Origin: JBBQVK01 sp038211735
GTDB taxonomy: Bacteria; Patescibacteriota; Gracilibacteria; Absconditabacterales; Absconditicoccaceae
Assembly (NCBI GenBank): GCA_038211735.1
Contig: JBBQVK010000001.1
Span: 62,001-126,000, forward strand
Direction of reading: 5' to 3'
DNA: 64,000 nucleotides
The position numbers were made by a program, and so were the translations under genes. Positions 10,600 through 22,042 of the stretch are shown in pieces (position 1 is the first letter of the stretch; every line of letters starts with the position of its first letter). The notes below the pieces were generated by a model. The model worked only from the letters and a program-made list of their open reading frames with translations. It did no database searches and was not told the origin of the DNA.

Positions 10600-11451
10600 C
10601 ATTCATTTTATACTATCATGAAAACGTAATGCTATTGGTTTAATTTTTGGATGAGCGAAAAAGAATTTAAGGGCATGAATTGAAAGCACTTTTAATAGTT
10701 CTGGTGAGTACTTTCCATACTTTATCATTCAGTATTTATAAACCAACCTAAATCATTCAGCCCTTTGTTTTAACCATTGAGAACTACTAATACTTGATCA
10801 ATGTACTCTATAGTTAGTGAGGTATTCTGGTAGATTGTGAAGCTGTGATCATGTGCACGCCAAAATAGCCTTATAGAAAAAATCGCCATCTTCACTTGTC
10901 TTCAAGGATTCATCAAAATATCATGTCTGTTCGAATAAGTTTTTATTTATCATACAGGTTGATGGAAGAAAAGGGAACGTAGATAAAAAATTCTTCTGTA
11001 TATCTTCACCTTCGGTGTAAAGTTTTTTGTTATAAAATATTTTTCATTGTTTATCCATTCTCCTATATTGAGAACCAATAAGTTGTGTTCATGGATTTGC
11101 TTGGAAATAAGCCACCTGTAAAGCAGTTTTTGTTGGAGAAATTGTGTCATCATCATCAAGTAGTGCAATTAACTCTCAAGTTGCATTTTTTATTGCGTGA
11201 TTTCTCGTAGCGGCTGGTCCTGATGCTTTATGATTCACTGCCAACACTACGCTACTATCTAACTCACAACAATAATCAGAAATTTTTCTTAATGTTCATT
11301 TTTGTAGTGCAGCGTTCGCGTCTATAGACAAAATTATTTCAATATTCTCATAAGTTTGTTTTCTGATACTCTCCAAGCACTCTTCCAAATATGCAATATT
11401 GGATCAGTATGTCGGTACAATATAACTAACTAATGGATCAGTCCTGTCCAT
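10588..11451 (-). CDS. family 2 glycosyltransferase
   Basis: A 287-residue GT-A fold enzyme that would transfer a sugar from a nucleotide sugar to a cell-surface glycan. It has the N-terminal VSYIVPTYG strand, the GPAATRNHAI region, and GELIALLDDDD containing the metal-binding Asp cluster, then TSEDGDFFYK with the likely catalytic acid. Eleven UGA codons interrupt it, so it is unrecognisable in the standard code. Its stop codon lies in the third copy of the 41-bp repeat, tail to tail with the uvrB-like gene. Acceptor unknown. Confidence 0.85.
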
Positions 11452-11591
11452 GCGTAAAGTCGGTATAAAAGCGATTATGAATATTAAAATATATAAATTA
11501 CAGTATAAGTCAAGATATATCCAAAGAAGCCAAGTTGCTATTTTTTGTTACTTACCTATAGTACATAAGCTTTACTGCCCACAACTACCTT

Positions 11592-12080
11592 ATGACAATC
11601 CCTGAACCACAAGCTTTAAACGACGTGATGAAGTTTCACGAGATGTTTGATCATTTTATAGGGGAATCTCCCCTGATCCCATCTGCGGAGATTTGTGAAC
11701 TCAGGATAAATATTCTCCAAGAAGAGCTCAATGAGTTTAAACAGGCAATTGCAGATAAAAATTTAGTAGAAGTCGCGGATGCACTTGTAGATTTACAATA
11801 TGTACTTAGTGGAGCAGTTATCTCATTCGGTTTGCAAGATATTTTTGCAGAACTTTTTGATGAAGTCCAAATATCTAATATGAGCAAAGCTTGTGCTACG
11901 CAAGAAGAAGCTAATGAGACGGCGATGTATTATAAAACAAACAGAGACACGGAAAGTTACACTGTGGAAAGAGATGGAAAATATTTTGTCCATAGAGTAA
12001 GCGACCATAAAACGTTAAAGTCGATAAATTATCATCCAGCAGATTTCGGAGAGAAGCTCAAGGAGTTTAGTACAAAATAA
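11592..12080 (+). CDS. all-alpha NTP pyrophosphatase-like (MazG/phosphoribosyl-ATP pyrophosphohydrolase fold) protein
   Basis: The 162-residue protein contains the pattern EELNEFKQAI followed about 20 residues later by LVEVADALVDLQYVLSG. This is the EExxE...ExxD metal-binding arrangement of all-alpha nucleotide pyrophosphatases. Such enzymes remove abnormal or excess (d)NTPs. The C-terminal 50 residues (YYKTNRDTESYTVERDGKYFV) are typical of the subgroup annotated as Cof-like. It has no UGA codon, and glycine is scarce. It starts the plus-strand run that continues with map and grpE. Confidence 0.75.
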   Translation: MTIPEPQALNDVMKFHEMFDHFIGESPLIPSAEICELRINILQEELNEFKQAIADKNLVEVADALVDLQYVLSGAVISFGLQDIFAELFDEVQISNMSKACATQEEANETAMYYKTNRDTESYTVERDGKYFVHRVSDHKTLKSINYHPADFGEKLKEFSTK

Positions 12081-12115
12081 ATAGATTTCCTCTTTCATAT
12101 AGCTATTTTGCTACC

Positions 12116-12886
12116 ATGTCCAAACAAATAATCTATAAAACACCACAACAAATAGACAATATTCGTCAGTCTGGAAAATACTTGACCGAACTTTTGGAGT
12201 TGTTGCGTGATAGTGTGAAAGTTGGTGTAACGCTCAATGAGTTGGAAGCTATTGCGCAACGCTTTTTGAATAACCATGATCTCAGGTGAGCGTTTAAGTG
12301 ATATGATTGATTCCCAAGTAATTTATGTCTGTCAGTAAATGAGTGTGTCGTACATGGAGCGCCAGACAACACAGTTTTGAAAAGATGAGATCTTTTGAAA
12401 ATAGATGCAGGAGTGGATTATAAGTGAGGGATTAGCGATGCTGCAATAGGAGTAGTGGTAGGAGGCGATGAAACAAACAAAGAAGCAGCCCATCTTATTC
12501 AGACCACAAAAGGCTCACTAGATCAATGAATGCTCCAAGTAGCACCAGGGAGGTCAATCCTAGGATACGGAGAAGCTGTCTACGAGTATGTTACACAAAA
12601 CAACTGTTCAATCATCAAAAACCTTACTGGCCATGGTGTTGGCGTACATGTACATGAAGGTCCTGCTATCTATAATCGGCCAAATATTGCAGCTCAACAG
12701 TACACGTTTGAACCAAATATGGTAGTAGCATTAGAGCCTATAACTGCAATACGTAGTAATCGTTTTATCGAGCATCCTGGAATTACATGGAATCTGTATA
12801 CAGAACATAATGATCTAGGAGCACAGCGAGAATATACCGTATTAATTACTGAAAACGGGTACGAAATTTTAGCAGGGGTCCAGTAA
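12116..12886 (+). CDS. map: type I methionine aminopeptidase
   Basis: A 256-residue enzyme removing the initiator methionine from new proteins. All five metal ligands are in place: Asp in KIDAG, Asp in ISDAA, His in LTGHGVGVH, Glu in ALEPI and Glu near the C-terminus (EYTVLIT). Six UGA codons are read as Gly; three (12287, 12299, 12308) spell the conserved G and GxxG of RGAFKGYDGFPSNLC. The codon before the last ligand is CGA (12827-12829), where the family usually has an aromatic residue (AQ-W/Y/F-E). The gene is 35 bases after the pyrophosphatase gene. Confidence 0.96.
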
Positions 12887-12912
12887 TTATTTTTACATTA
12901 TTCTGTAAAAAG

Positions 12913-13749
12913 ATGAAATTCACTAAACCAGATGGAAACCCGATCAAAATAGAGGGAGAGGGAAATGGAAAAGAGGTTGAACAACCGCAACATCCTGCTA
13001 ATCCAGTAGCAGAATCGCCAACTACATCAATGACGTTCAAAGGCGATACTACACAAATAGACTTAAGAAAAGGGAAACCAGCCAATATACATGAGTCAAT
13101 CGTAGCACAACAAGCAATTGAAAAAAAGAAACATCATGGGTGGTTGTTTCGAACATGAGTAATTCTATGATCATTATTCCTTTTGTTGGTGTTATTTGTA
13201 TTGGCACTTATACGGGCAATCAAAACAAAAGCTGCTCCATATCTAGCGGAAAAAGAGTTACCTATTCCAGAAATTGCCATAAACCAGGAAAGTATTGCAA
13301 ACTCAAAGGCACTAATTGGACAACTGCAAGGGAAACTTCCGCTTCCAACTGATACGAAAGATCTAGTAATAACAAAAGACGATATCAATCAATTTATGGC
13401 AAACTACCAAATAGAACATTCTATTCCTGGGAAAATGTTTGTAACATTCCCATCAGATAATAATGTTTTGCTGTATGGAAGTGTACCTTTGTGAGCCTTT
13501 TCGATGAGCCTTTTCAATAATAAGCGATTCAATGCCATAGTCCAATTTAGTTGAACGTATCACGATACTATAGTAGATGCAGAGATTGTAAAGATACTCT
13601 TAGGTGACCAAGATGTAACTGAACTCTATAAGAATTTATTTGGGACATTAAGGATCAGTCAACCAGATGATGTAGGGACTCGTACACAACTTGACCGTTT
13701 TGATAGTATCACAAGCAGTAAAAATAAAATCCATTTCATGCTAAAATAA
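12913..13749 (+). CDS. single-pass membrane protein of unknown function
   Basis: The 278-residue protein has a hydrophilic Pro/Glu-rich N-terminus of about 80 residues. One strong membrane segment follows (about residues 82-103, LFLLLVLFVLALI), then a roughly 175-residue domain that would face outside. Four UGA codons occur, two flanking the membrane segment. I do not recognise a family. It sits between map and grpE with short gaps, suggesting co-transcription rather than shared function. Confidence 0.75.
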
Positions 13750-13772
13750 ACTTTATTCTTCTACAATAATCC

Positions 13773-14330
13773 ATGACGCACACAGACCCCAAGAAACATA
13801 CGAAAAAAGAATGAGCAATGCATCAGCCACATACCGAGTGACACGAGGAGTTTTTGAAACTAACTAAAAAACTTCAAGAAACCGAAGAGATCGCAAAGAG
13901 GGCTCAGAGTGACTACCTCCGTTTGAAATTAGATTTCGATAGTTATATGCAAAGAAATCAAGAGGCTCAAGCAAGTGCAAAAGTGGATGCATTGTGTGAG
14001 GTAGCAAGGAAAATTCTTCCTGCGGTAAACCAACTCTATCATATCGTCAAAACGATGCCTCAGGAGTTCTTAGACAATAGCCGAGCACAAGGGGTAAAAT
14101 TAGCGTATGACAAGGTAACTTCAGATCTTGCGCATCTGTATATCGTACCAATACATGTCAACATAGGAGATGATCCAGATTTCCTAGCTCATATACCTCT
14201 TAGCGCACAGCCCACAGATGATGAAACACTTAAAGGAAAAGTTCTAGAACTCATTGACGTAGGATACAAATATCACAAAAATGACAAGGAGCAAATTATT
14301 TTACCTGCGAAAGTAATAGTAGGGCAGTAA
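13773..14330 (+). CDS. grpE: GrpE nucleotide exchange factor
   Basis: A 185-residue protein with the GrpE layout: a long N-terminal coiled coil (KKLQETEEIAKRAQSDYLRLKLDFDSY) and a C-terminal beta domain (VLELIDVGYKYHKNDKEQI...LPAKVIVG). GrpE releases ADP from DnaK. The central helix has CGA at 14082-14084 where the family has Trp followed by xxGV (here AQGV). Two UGA codons are in the N-terminal tail. The beta domain lacks the usual HEA motif (it reads FLAHIPLSAQP), so it is divergent. dnaK and dnaJ are not in the window. Confidence 0.85.
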
Positions 14331-14366
14331 ATAGTTTTATGTGAGTGTGAAAAAACATTCATAACA

Positions 14367-15152
14367 ATGGAAAAACAAATCTCAGCAAATACACTTCCAG
14401 AAATAAGTATCATTATCATCACTTTAAATGAAGAGAAAACTCTTCCCGTCTTACTACAAGAATTGGCAGAGCAATCATATCAAAATTTCCAATTAATTAT
14501 CTCTGATAGTAATAGTAACGATAGCACTCAAGAAGTCGCACAGAAATATGCTCATGTGGGTATGTCTTATGTATTTCATAACTGTGGCGTGACTAAAGGC
14601 CCAGGATATGGCAGGAATCAGTGAGCTTTGCTTGCTAATCATGAGATTTTGCTGTTCTTAGATGCGGATACTGGCCTTCCTAATAAGCATTTTATCGAAG
14701 ATACATTAAAATTTTATTTAAACCACAACTTAGATATTGCATGATGTTATGTGAGGTCAAAAACAAATAATTTCCTTCATAAAATTGGATGTTTTATTAC
14801 CAACTTGATCGCGAGGTATTATCAAAAAAAATTTCCTTTAGTTCCAGGATGATATATATTAAACAAAAAAATGTTTCACTTTAGAGTAAATTGATTCGAT
14901 GAATCTATAAACTTATGAGAAGATTCTTGGTATGTTAAACACTGTAGAGATGCGTGAGCTAAATTCGGTAGAATGCCTTACAAATTCCTTTTTGATATGA
15001 GAAGAATTGAGCAAAAAGGAGCATGGTATATGGCAAAAGTATACTGGAGATGATTTATAATGACGGTTATACAAGGTGAAAGACTAGACTCACTGAAAAC
15101 ACAAGACATTGACTATGATTTTGATATATATAAACAAGAGAAAAGCAGATAA
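14367..15152 (+). CDS. family 2 glycosyltransferase
   Basis: A 261-residue GT2 enzyme. ISIIIITLNEEKTLP is the nucleotide-binding strand, SDSNSNDST the first Asp motif, and LLFLDADTGLP the DxD metal motif; GEDSWYVKHCRDAG contains the ED motif. It probably decorates the cell envelope. Seven UGA codons are read as Gly, including the one in GRNQG before the DxD region and that in PGGYIL. It follows grpE by 36 bases. Acceptor and donor cannot be read from sequence. Confidence 0.85.
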
Positions 15153-15222
15153 AAATGAAGATGCAAAACTCCTACAAAAAATACACACCGAGTTAAATTT
15201 TACTGAATAATCCTCACGCCAG

Positions 15223-15936
15223 ATGCAAACAAATTTCAAAGAACAGCTTCTTGATCTTGGGCAAAATGCACAAGCACTCAATATTTCTGAGCAAGACCTA
15301 CAAAGCAGAGTAGACCACACCATCGCTCAAACATTTATGTGGATGGGAAGTGTCCTACTCGTAGCATTTGCAGTAGGATATGGTGTCGCTTCTGGCATGT
15401 TACCAATCCCGCTTACTACTACACTTATGTGGACATCACGGATTGGATGATTTGCGTTAATCATGCTGATGAGTTGGAGATGGCAACGTATGAGTTATGG
15501 AACATTGGCTATTCTTTTTGTACTCTTTGGTGTGTTGGAAGGGTATGGTCTGAGTACGATTTTCTTGGCATATACGTGATCTAGCATCTTCCAAGTGTTC
15601 TTGCTGAGCTCTGGCATGTTTTTCTGACTAGCTGTCGCTGGATATTACCTTCATATCGATATAGCAAGAGTGGCGCCGGTCTTAACAACGTGACTGATCA
15701 TGCTTATTATTGCTTTACTGATCAATTCATTTCGACAAAATAGCGCATTCAACATCTGGTTGTCAGCGATTTGACTAATTTTGTTTGCATGATTGATTAT
15801 CTATGACATGAATGTCTTAAAACAGCAAGCACTAGCAGGGGATGACAGAATCTCTATCCTTATGGCGCTAGGGTTGTTTATCAATTTCCTTAATGTATTT
15901 CTTTTCCTGCTCAGGCTTTTTGGCTCTAGGAGGTAG
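15223..15936 (+). CDS. Bax inhibitor-1 / YccA-family membrane protein
   Basis: A 237-residue protein with about seven hydrophobic segments after a 40-residue soluble N-terminus. The last segments carry the family's GLIIYDMNVLKQ motif, with its conserved Asp, and the final LGLFINFLNVFLFLLRLFG. Family members act as pH-sensitive calcium leak channels or interact with FtsH; the role here is inferred only from family. Six UGA codons fall in membrane segments. A terminator follows at about 80 bases. Confidence 0.85.
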
Positions 15937-16016
15937 GATTTCACAAAGTGTTTCTCTGGGTTTCTTCGAATTTCTCTGGGTTTCGCTACATCTTACCGCA
16001 TTATAAGATATAATAT

Positions 16017-16045
16017 AAAAAGGTAGTCTACCTGCCTTTTTTGAT
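16017..16045 (+). terminator. rho-independent terminator after the BI-1 family gene
   Basis: AAAAGGTAG and CTGCCTTTT pair (one G-U) around a short loop and run into T residues. Confidence 0.7.
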
Positions 16046-16120
16046 ACCTCAAAATTTGACATAAACGGCTTTCTGTCTATAATTAATTATCTAACTTTAC
16101 TAAATAAAAACAAAACTTCT

Positions 16121-17497
16121 ATGACTGCCTTACTCGTTGCTTATTTCTTTGGATATGGAACTCATATCAAAAAGGCACTTCGATGATATGTAACTATTGC
16201 AGTACTCTTAATCGTGCTAGTGCAAGTAAGCGGTCCTAGTCTAACCTATGCACAATCAACTGGTGAACATGATGCAGCAATAAGTTCTATCAGTGATGCA
16301 GATATCGCCATATCACTTGGAGAGACTGAATCTACTACCACTGGAGATACTGATACAGGAACTACTGTGGTAGCGACCACAACCAGTACAACTTATAACG
16401 ATGAAGTGGGAAGTGCTGTGGATCAATTAAATGATTTACTCGCATTAAAGTGAACCTATAGTAAGTTGAATGTGTTCAAATGAAATAACGAAGACTTTTA
16501 TAAATTATTGCGTGATAGATTAGCTTGATATACTACTGCAGGTCAGGCAGCAAAATTTGTTAGTATTGTAGACAAACTAGACATCTTGAATGACGCTATC
16601 TATGAGCTGTATGGGCTTAATAAAGCTGGTCTCATGGATGTTTTGCCAGGAATAGCTGACGACCAACGTGAACTTATTACTGACGGTGTAGCCACAGTTT
16701 CAACTCCAAAAAAGAAATGGGAGTCATTCAATACTGACGACCTTACGTTGGAGTATGAACTTTTCTATGGAGTATCTAAAGCTACTGCATGACTACCAAT
16801 TGTGTTTCATATGGATAATAGAGGTCCTACAAATATTAAACGCGCGACATGGGATTTCTGAAATGGCAAAAAATATACATGTAATTGGAATCAATGTGGT
16901 AGAGTAGGTGTTATGTATAGTGGAGCAGATACTTATCAAGTTGTAATATCATTCAGATACGCAAATGGAGAAACTGGAAGGCAAATATTCAAATTGGATG
17001 TAAAGGCAGCAACTGCTGAAAAACCTCTTGATAGTAGAAACAGCAAAAGAACACTTGTTGATGTAATGAATACAAAAGCTCATGGCACTGAAGAGGTAAA
17101 AAATGATGATAACAATAACCGCGTTATGTTTCGATGAGGGAAAGTAAATCAACATACAGATGCAGGTGGAGATTGGCAGACTGATCCAGATGGAATTTCA
17201 GGTAACCCTTCTTCAGATGCAGGTAGATTAGCATATTGTAAAAAACGATATGCAGATACAGTTAAAATAGAGACTTATAAAATGGAAACTATAGATACCT
17301 GGAAAGAAAGAGGGAATGTGAATAATTGGACTTCTACTAAGCAGTCATATATATGTATAAGCGATTCTGATACAGTTGACAATTCTGTTAGTAGCTCAGT
17401 CGCAGTAAAAATTACACAAGAGCCCGCTACAAACGCAGACGATACGCAACTTGATTCTGCATTTGAGAGTCTATTAGTATCCATTTTCGGACAGTAA
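16121..17497 (+). CDS. exported protein with PKD-like beta domain
   Basis: A 458-residue protein with an N-terminal membrane/signal segment (YVTIAVLLIVLVQVSG, about residues 28-43), a Thr-rich linker, a helical stretch, and a beta-sandwich-like part. The latter (about residues 230-300) has ATWDFGNGKKYT and DTYQVVISFRYANG, resembling PKD/CARDB folds of surface proteins. The C-terminal part is Asn/Asp-rich. Seven UGA codons are present. Likely secreted or anchored; ligand unknown. It is followed by a strong terminator. Confidence 0.75.
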
Positions 17498-17525
17498 TCA
17501 AAAAAACCGTTATAATCTATATGTA

Positions 17526-17578
17526 AAGCCTGTTATGTACAAATCCCTTGTACTAACAGGTTTTTTTTGTATATTTTT
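17526..17578 (+). terminator. rho-independent terminator
   Basis: CCTGTTA-GTACAA and TTGTAC-TAACAGG form a 13-bp stem with a one-base bulge, followed by eight T residues. Confidence 0.85.
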
Positions 17579-17611
17579 TGACGAATAACTTTTACTTATT
17601 CAATCTGACAG

Positions 17612-18220
17612 ATGAAAAAAGTTATGTGGTGGATTGTGTTATTAATAATTTTGGTAGTACTAGCAATTATTTATCGGCCAGGTAAATGAGGAGTGACAGG
17701 GACTGTAAATATGCAAGAGAATACTGCATCAGATAGCATAAAAAAAGAAGCTAAAGACGATATGAAAGCTGGAGATAATGATGAAGATGCTGTAAAAGAC
17801 GAAGGAGATGCGAAATGAGCAGAAGATAATGAAGATGGAAACGCAGATGCTCAGGCTGAAGCTGATAATCAAGTACCTACTGAGGTAGATGCTCAACTAG
17901 CAGCAAACACCAAAGGTTTCGTCGAGTATGCTCCTGGTGCAATACAACAGGCCCTGGCAGATGGAAAAAGAGTAGCTCTTTTCTTCCATGCTACACGATG
18001 CCCTACCTGTAGAGCACTAGCTAAAGACATACAAGCACACCTAGCAGATATCGATACTAACACACTTATTTTCCAAGTAGATTATGATACGCAGGTAGCG
18101 TTAAAACAAAAATATGGAGTTACTAGCCAACACACAATCGTATATTTAGATCAAAATATGGAAGCAGAGAAAATCTCTAGAGGAATCCCAACATTAAAAG
18201 AACTCTTGGCAAACTTCTAA
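17612..18220 (+). CDS. membrane-anchored thioredoxin-like protein
   Basis: A 202-residue protein with an N-terminal membrane anchor (WWIVLLIILVVLAIIY), a very acidic linker of about 65 residues and a thioredoxin-fold domain. The redox motif is ATRCPTCRAL (CPTC). The second half keeps the fold (LIFQVDYD ... YGVTSQHTIVYLD) but has Thr-Ile in place of the usual cis-Pro. Two UGA codons lie in the linker region. It probably reduces or shuffles disulfides outside the membrane, like the lipoprotein at 2198. Confidence 0.8.
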
Positions 18221-18290
18221 GCAAGAGGAATGCTAAATAGCCGTTCTTAAAAATGATTTCTAAAAGATTTATTTTTTTAGATTATATCTC

Positions 18291-18914
18291 ATGAGAAAGT
18301 ATTTTGTGGAAGCAATTGGCACCATGATTTTTGTGCTTACTATTGTATTGGTTGTGGCACATGCAGGCACCCTTGCGCCACTTGCAATATGATCTATCTT
18401 GATGATTTTAGTGTATGTGTGAGGGCACATCAGTGGCGGGCATTACAATCCTGCAGTATCATTGGCGGTCCGGGTGAGGGGTAAGCTTGGTTTCTCAAAA
18501 ATGATCTGATACTGGGCAGCTCAACTTGTAGGAGCAATGGTAGGTGCATTGATTGCAAGCTATCTACTAGGAAGTAGTCTTACTCCTGCGACACTTTCTA
18601 GTTCAACAGGACAGATTATTTTAGCTGAATTTATGTTTACCTTTGTACTAGCGCGAGTAGTGTTGCATGTTGCGACTGACAAAGAGGTAGAAGGAAATAA
18701 CTATTTTGGCCTAGCAATCTGATTCAGTGTCCTTGCCGGAGCATTTGCCGTAGGCGCAATATCTGGCGGATCATTCAATCCTGCGGTTAGTATCTGAGGA
18801 GCAATAGCTGGGATATTTTCATGGAATATTATCTGGATGCATCTTATAGGTCAAGTGCTTGGGGCGCTGTTTGCGTGACAATTGTATACCATGGTTTCGG
18901 GGAAGAAATCATAA
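18291..18914 (+). CDS. MIP-family aquaporin / glycerol channel
   Basis: A 207-residue channel with six membrane helices and both pore-lining NPA boxes (GGHYNPAVS near residue 48 and GGSFNPAVS near residue 160). It conducts water or small neutral solutes. Six UGA codons are glycines within helices. CGG at 18471-18473 falls in AV-x-VRGK after the first NPA box, where bacterial homologues often have tryptophan (AVWLRGK). The gene stands alone between a thioredoxin-like gene and the converging yidD-fmt gene. Confidence 0.92.
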
Positions 18915-19023
18915 TTAAGAAAATTGTTGATAGACTAAGTTATAGTAATGAATTCCATGAACACCAAACTCTTTGGAAACTTTTTGAAAACTTTCTAAGA
19001 GTTCTCAAGAAGTTCTTTAGAAA

Positions 19024-20220
19024 TTATTTTACATATCCTCTCAGATAGTCATCTCGACTCATTGTTTTTTTGCCTTCAGGCCTAACGAGCAACGACGATA
19101 CTGCGGGGTTGAGTTCGTTATGTTCAGTAAGTAGGGGATTATTTCTCTGTGCAATATATGAAGTTGTATCGAGTGTAATCTGTTCAATAATAATATTTTT
19201 ACCTTGGTGAATAAACGACGTTTTCGGCCAGAGGATATAAGCTCTTCGTTTGTTGTAGATCCCTTCCAAATGGTCTGAAAATGGCTCTATTACGCCGTCA
19301 GATTTCTCAATTTTGTTGCAAAAGGTTGCTTTCGTGTGATCCTGAGGCGTAGCATCTATGTGCCCTTTACCATATGCTCGTAATGATTTCAACAATAACG
19401 AAACGCCAACCTCTTTCATTTTTTCTATAAGATCTTTTGCAGTTCGTGAAAGGGGAATCGGAAACTCTTTTTTGCTAAGAATATCTCCCTCATCGACATT
19501 TTTGTTCATAATCATAATTGTAACTCCCGTATGTGATTCTTTGTCTATAAAGACTGATTGTAAGGGAGAAGCTCCACGATATTTTGGAAGAAGTGATCCA
19601 TGGACATTGATCGGCGCAACAAGTGGCATGTCCAATATAGCTTGTGGAATAATTTTACCATACGCAATGACGACCAGATAGTCTGGCTCTTTATCCAGTA
19701 GCCAGTCATGAAAGAGCCTTGCTTGTCCGCTGAATTTCTTCGAAGTGAGTTGTAATGACTGAGGAGTTTGAATATCGTCTGGTGGGAGGCCTATTTTTTT
19801 TGCTTCTGTTTTAATAGGATTTTCTTGCACCTTCATACCTCTTCATGCAGGAGCATCAGGCATAGTGACTACGCCAATCACCTCAAACTTAGCATCTTGT
19901 GCAAGTGCTTGCAAGAAAGGGATCCCAATAGGTGCACTAGAAAAAAAAACAACTTTGTATCTGCTTGGATCATATTTTATAGTAGTCGACGGAGTACACG
20001 TACTCACTCTTTCCAAACTCATGCCCATTCATTTCATAAATCAATATCTTTGAAAGCACTCTTTGCAATAAGCACTGCAGTGAGGATGATGTGTGCAAAT
20101 ACTTCAAGCTAATCGACCTTTAAGCGGTCATTTATCGGGAGAAAGGGTAGCCTGATAAAAAGCAATAAGCCCAATTGCTACTTTTGCTAGTCATGTATCT
20201 ATCCAACGAAGGAACGTCAC
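19024..20220 (-). CDS. fmt: YidD-Fmt fusion: membrane insertion factor domain + methionyl-tRNA formyltransferase
   Basis: One frame of 398 residues. The first 90 match YidD: FYQATLSPDKGP, then CTHHPHCSAYCKECFQRYG and the LERVSTCTP...YDP ending. YidD helps YidC insert membrane proteins. Residues about 92-398 are Fmt, which formylates initiator Met-tRNA: VVFFSSAPIGIPFL start, PDAPAGRG, INVHGSLLPKYRGASP catalytic segment. No stop (TAA/TAG) or start codon separates the two. Six UGA codons are read as Gly. The GTG start at 20220 is the least certain part; ATG 20037 would cut the YidD domain. It is convergent with the aquaporin gene. Confidence 0.82.
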
Positions 20221-20310
20221 GAGGAGAAAGTTTATAGGACAAATAAATTATATATAATGCACATTGATCGCTAAAGAGGCAAAAGAAGTCCAAAAAGAAG
20301 TAAGGAGTCT

Positions 20311-21903
20311 TTACTCTGTCGCACCAACAACTGCTATTTGTATATCACCTAGATTAGTCGTAAGGTATTTTGCAACAAAAATAAGATCTTTCGTAATTCC
20401 AACTTTCTGTAAATTTTTTGATGCAAGATCGCTAGCAGATGGATTTCACGTGCATTCATAGACTATCACATCGGGATTTGTATCTGCTTGGTCAGCATGC
20501 GCCCATTGGACAATGTTTAACTGGTAGGTACAAGAGAGCCCACTTATGCCAAGGTCTATCTTATCAATTATTTGTCCTGCATAACTGATGCTTTTGTTCG
20601 AGAAGTACATCGTATATCCTCTGACTGATTGATGAGAAAGTCGTCCAGAATAAGATTCAGGTGGTGTTTGTTGTGCAGGGGGAGTCATTCATTGTTCATC
20701 TGCAGGATTTTTTATTATTTCATCTTTCCCTGTATCAGTTGCAACAGGTTGTTTGTCGTCATTCTTTGGGGGGGTAGTAGTCCCAGTAGCTGCAGTAGTC
20801 CCAGTAGGAGGAGTAATAATTACTTGCTGGTTATCATCATTTAGTGCTCATCCTTGTGTTGGTAAGAAACGAATAGGCACCACTTTCAATGAGTTACCTA
20901 ATCTAACTCCAACTTCACAACCAACTGCATGTCCTTCAGAGTCCAATCAACGCATAGTCACTACTACAATACCATTTGCTTGATAGTCAAACTCAGTGCT
21001 AGTCACTTGTGACATCGTTTGATTTATATCTTTACACATAGTTGCAATGTCTTTGGTAGCTGCTTCTTGAATACGTTCTTGACTCATAAATGACATAAAA
21101 TCAATGAATGAAGAGAACGTGTTTTCTTCTGTGGGTGTTACATAATACCCATATCCTTTATTGAACGCTATCCATGTTTTAGTTTCAGTAAGATTGTAGA
21201 ATGTAATATCTTGAGCAGAAACATATTTTTCATTTCCGTTTGTAGCAAAGGTAGCGAGTAATGCCTGACAGTCTTTCAAGTTATCTCATGGCTGACAGAT
21301 GAATGGAGCGATCGTTAAGACTGTTTCTGGCTGGTTGTTTTTACCCAAATCGATTAAGAGTATCTCATCTGCTTGTTGTTCAACCGTGTATCCTTGCGTA
21401 ATAGAAAGATCAAATCCCAAGCCTACATCCTTGAAGAAGTAGTAGTCAGGATTACCCTCGACCAATCATTCAGCGAGTCATGTCCCTTGTTTTGTTCAAA
21501 CGATTTCTGAGACAGTAATAACTGGCACGTCTTTTTTGAAGTCAGTAATTTCTCATTTAAGATCAATAGATCCACTGTACTGATACAGGTCAATATCTTT
21601 ACTTTTAAGACCGAACAGGTCACCATTATTTGCAACGAACTCATGTGTATAGGTAGTGAATGTTGCTACGGGTGTCATCACTCCAGAACTAAGAATTTTT
21701 TCTCCGATATAGTGTGTAGAAGCATCTCCAGAAAGTACACTTCCTGAAAGAGTGTCACTATCATCACTAGGATTTTTATCAGTAAAAAATATAGATCGGA
21801 CCCCGATTAAAATTACCAAGGTTCAAACTACAATAACTCGTATGATCGAAGAACTGTTACGTTTTTGTGCATTTCTATTAGAGTGGTAGATAGGTTGTTG
21901 CAT
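20311..21903 (-). CDS. membrane-anchored surface protein of unknown function
   Basis: A 530-residue protein with one N-terminal membrane segment (about residues 22-40, IIRVIVVGTLVILIGV) and a long exterior part. A Pro/Thr/Lys-rich spacer (residues about 350-400: ITPPTGTTAATGTT) separates two beta-rich regions. Ten UGA codons are present. No family is recognised. It is translated away from the kinase-LspA gene and ends near the start of yidD-fmt on the same strand, 90 bases apart. Confidence 0.75.
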
Positions 21904-22042
21904 GGTCTGATTAACAATTAGGACATAAAAAAGGCTTCATAAGTACATATATTCAAATACCACCTAATTGCAATCGGTAGCACAAACAGATGCAAATTGA
22001 CATAAAATTCCTATTATGTAAGCGTTTTAGGAAGCGAACCTC

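Noticed and set aside
15951..15984. Two copies of TTTCTCTGGGTTTC 20 bases apart
   Set aside because: A short duplication in the 3' untranslated region with no further copies; too small to mean a CRISPR or mobile element.
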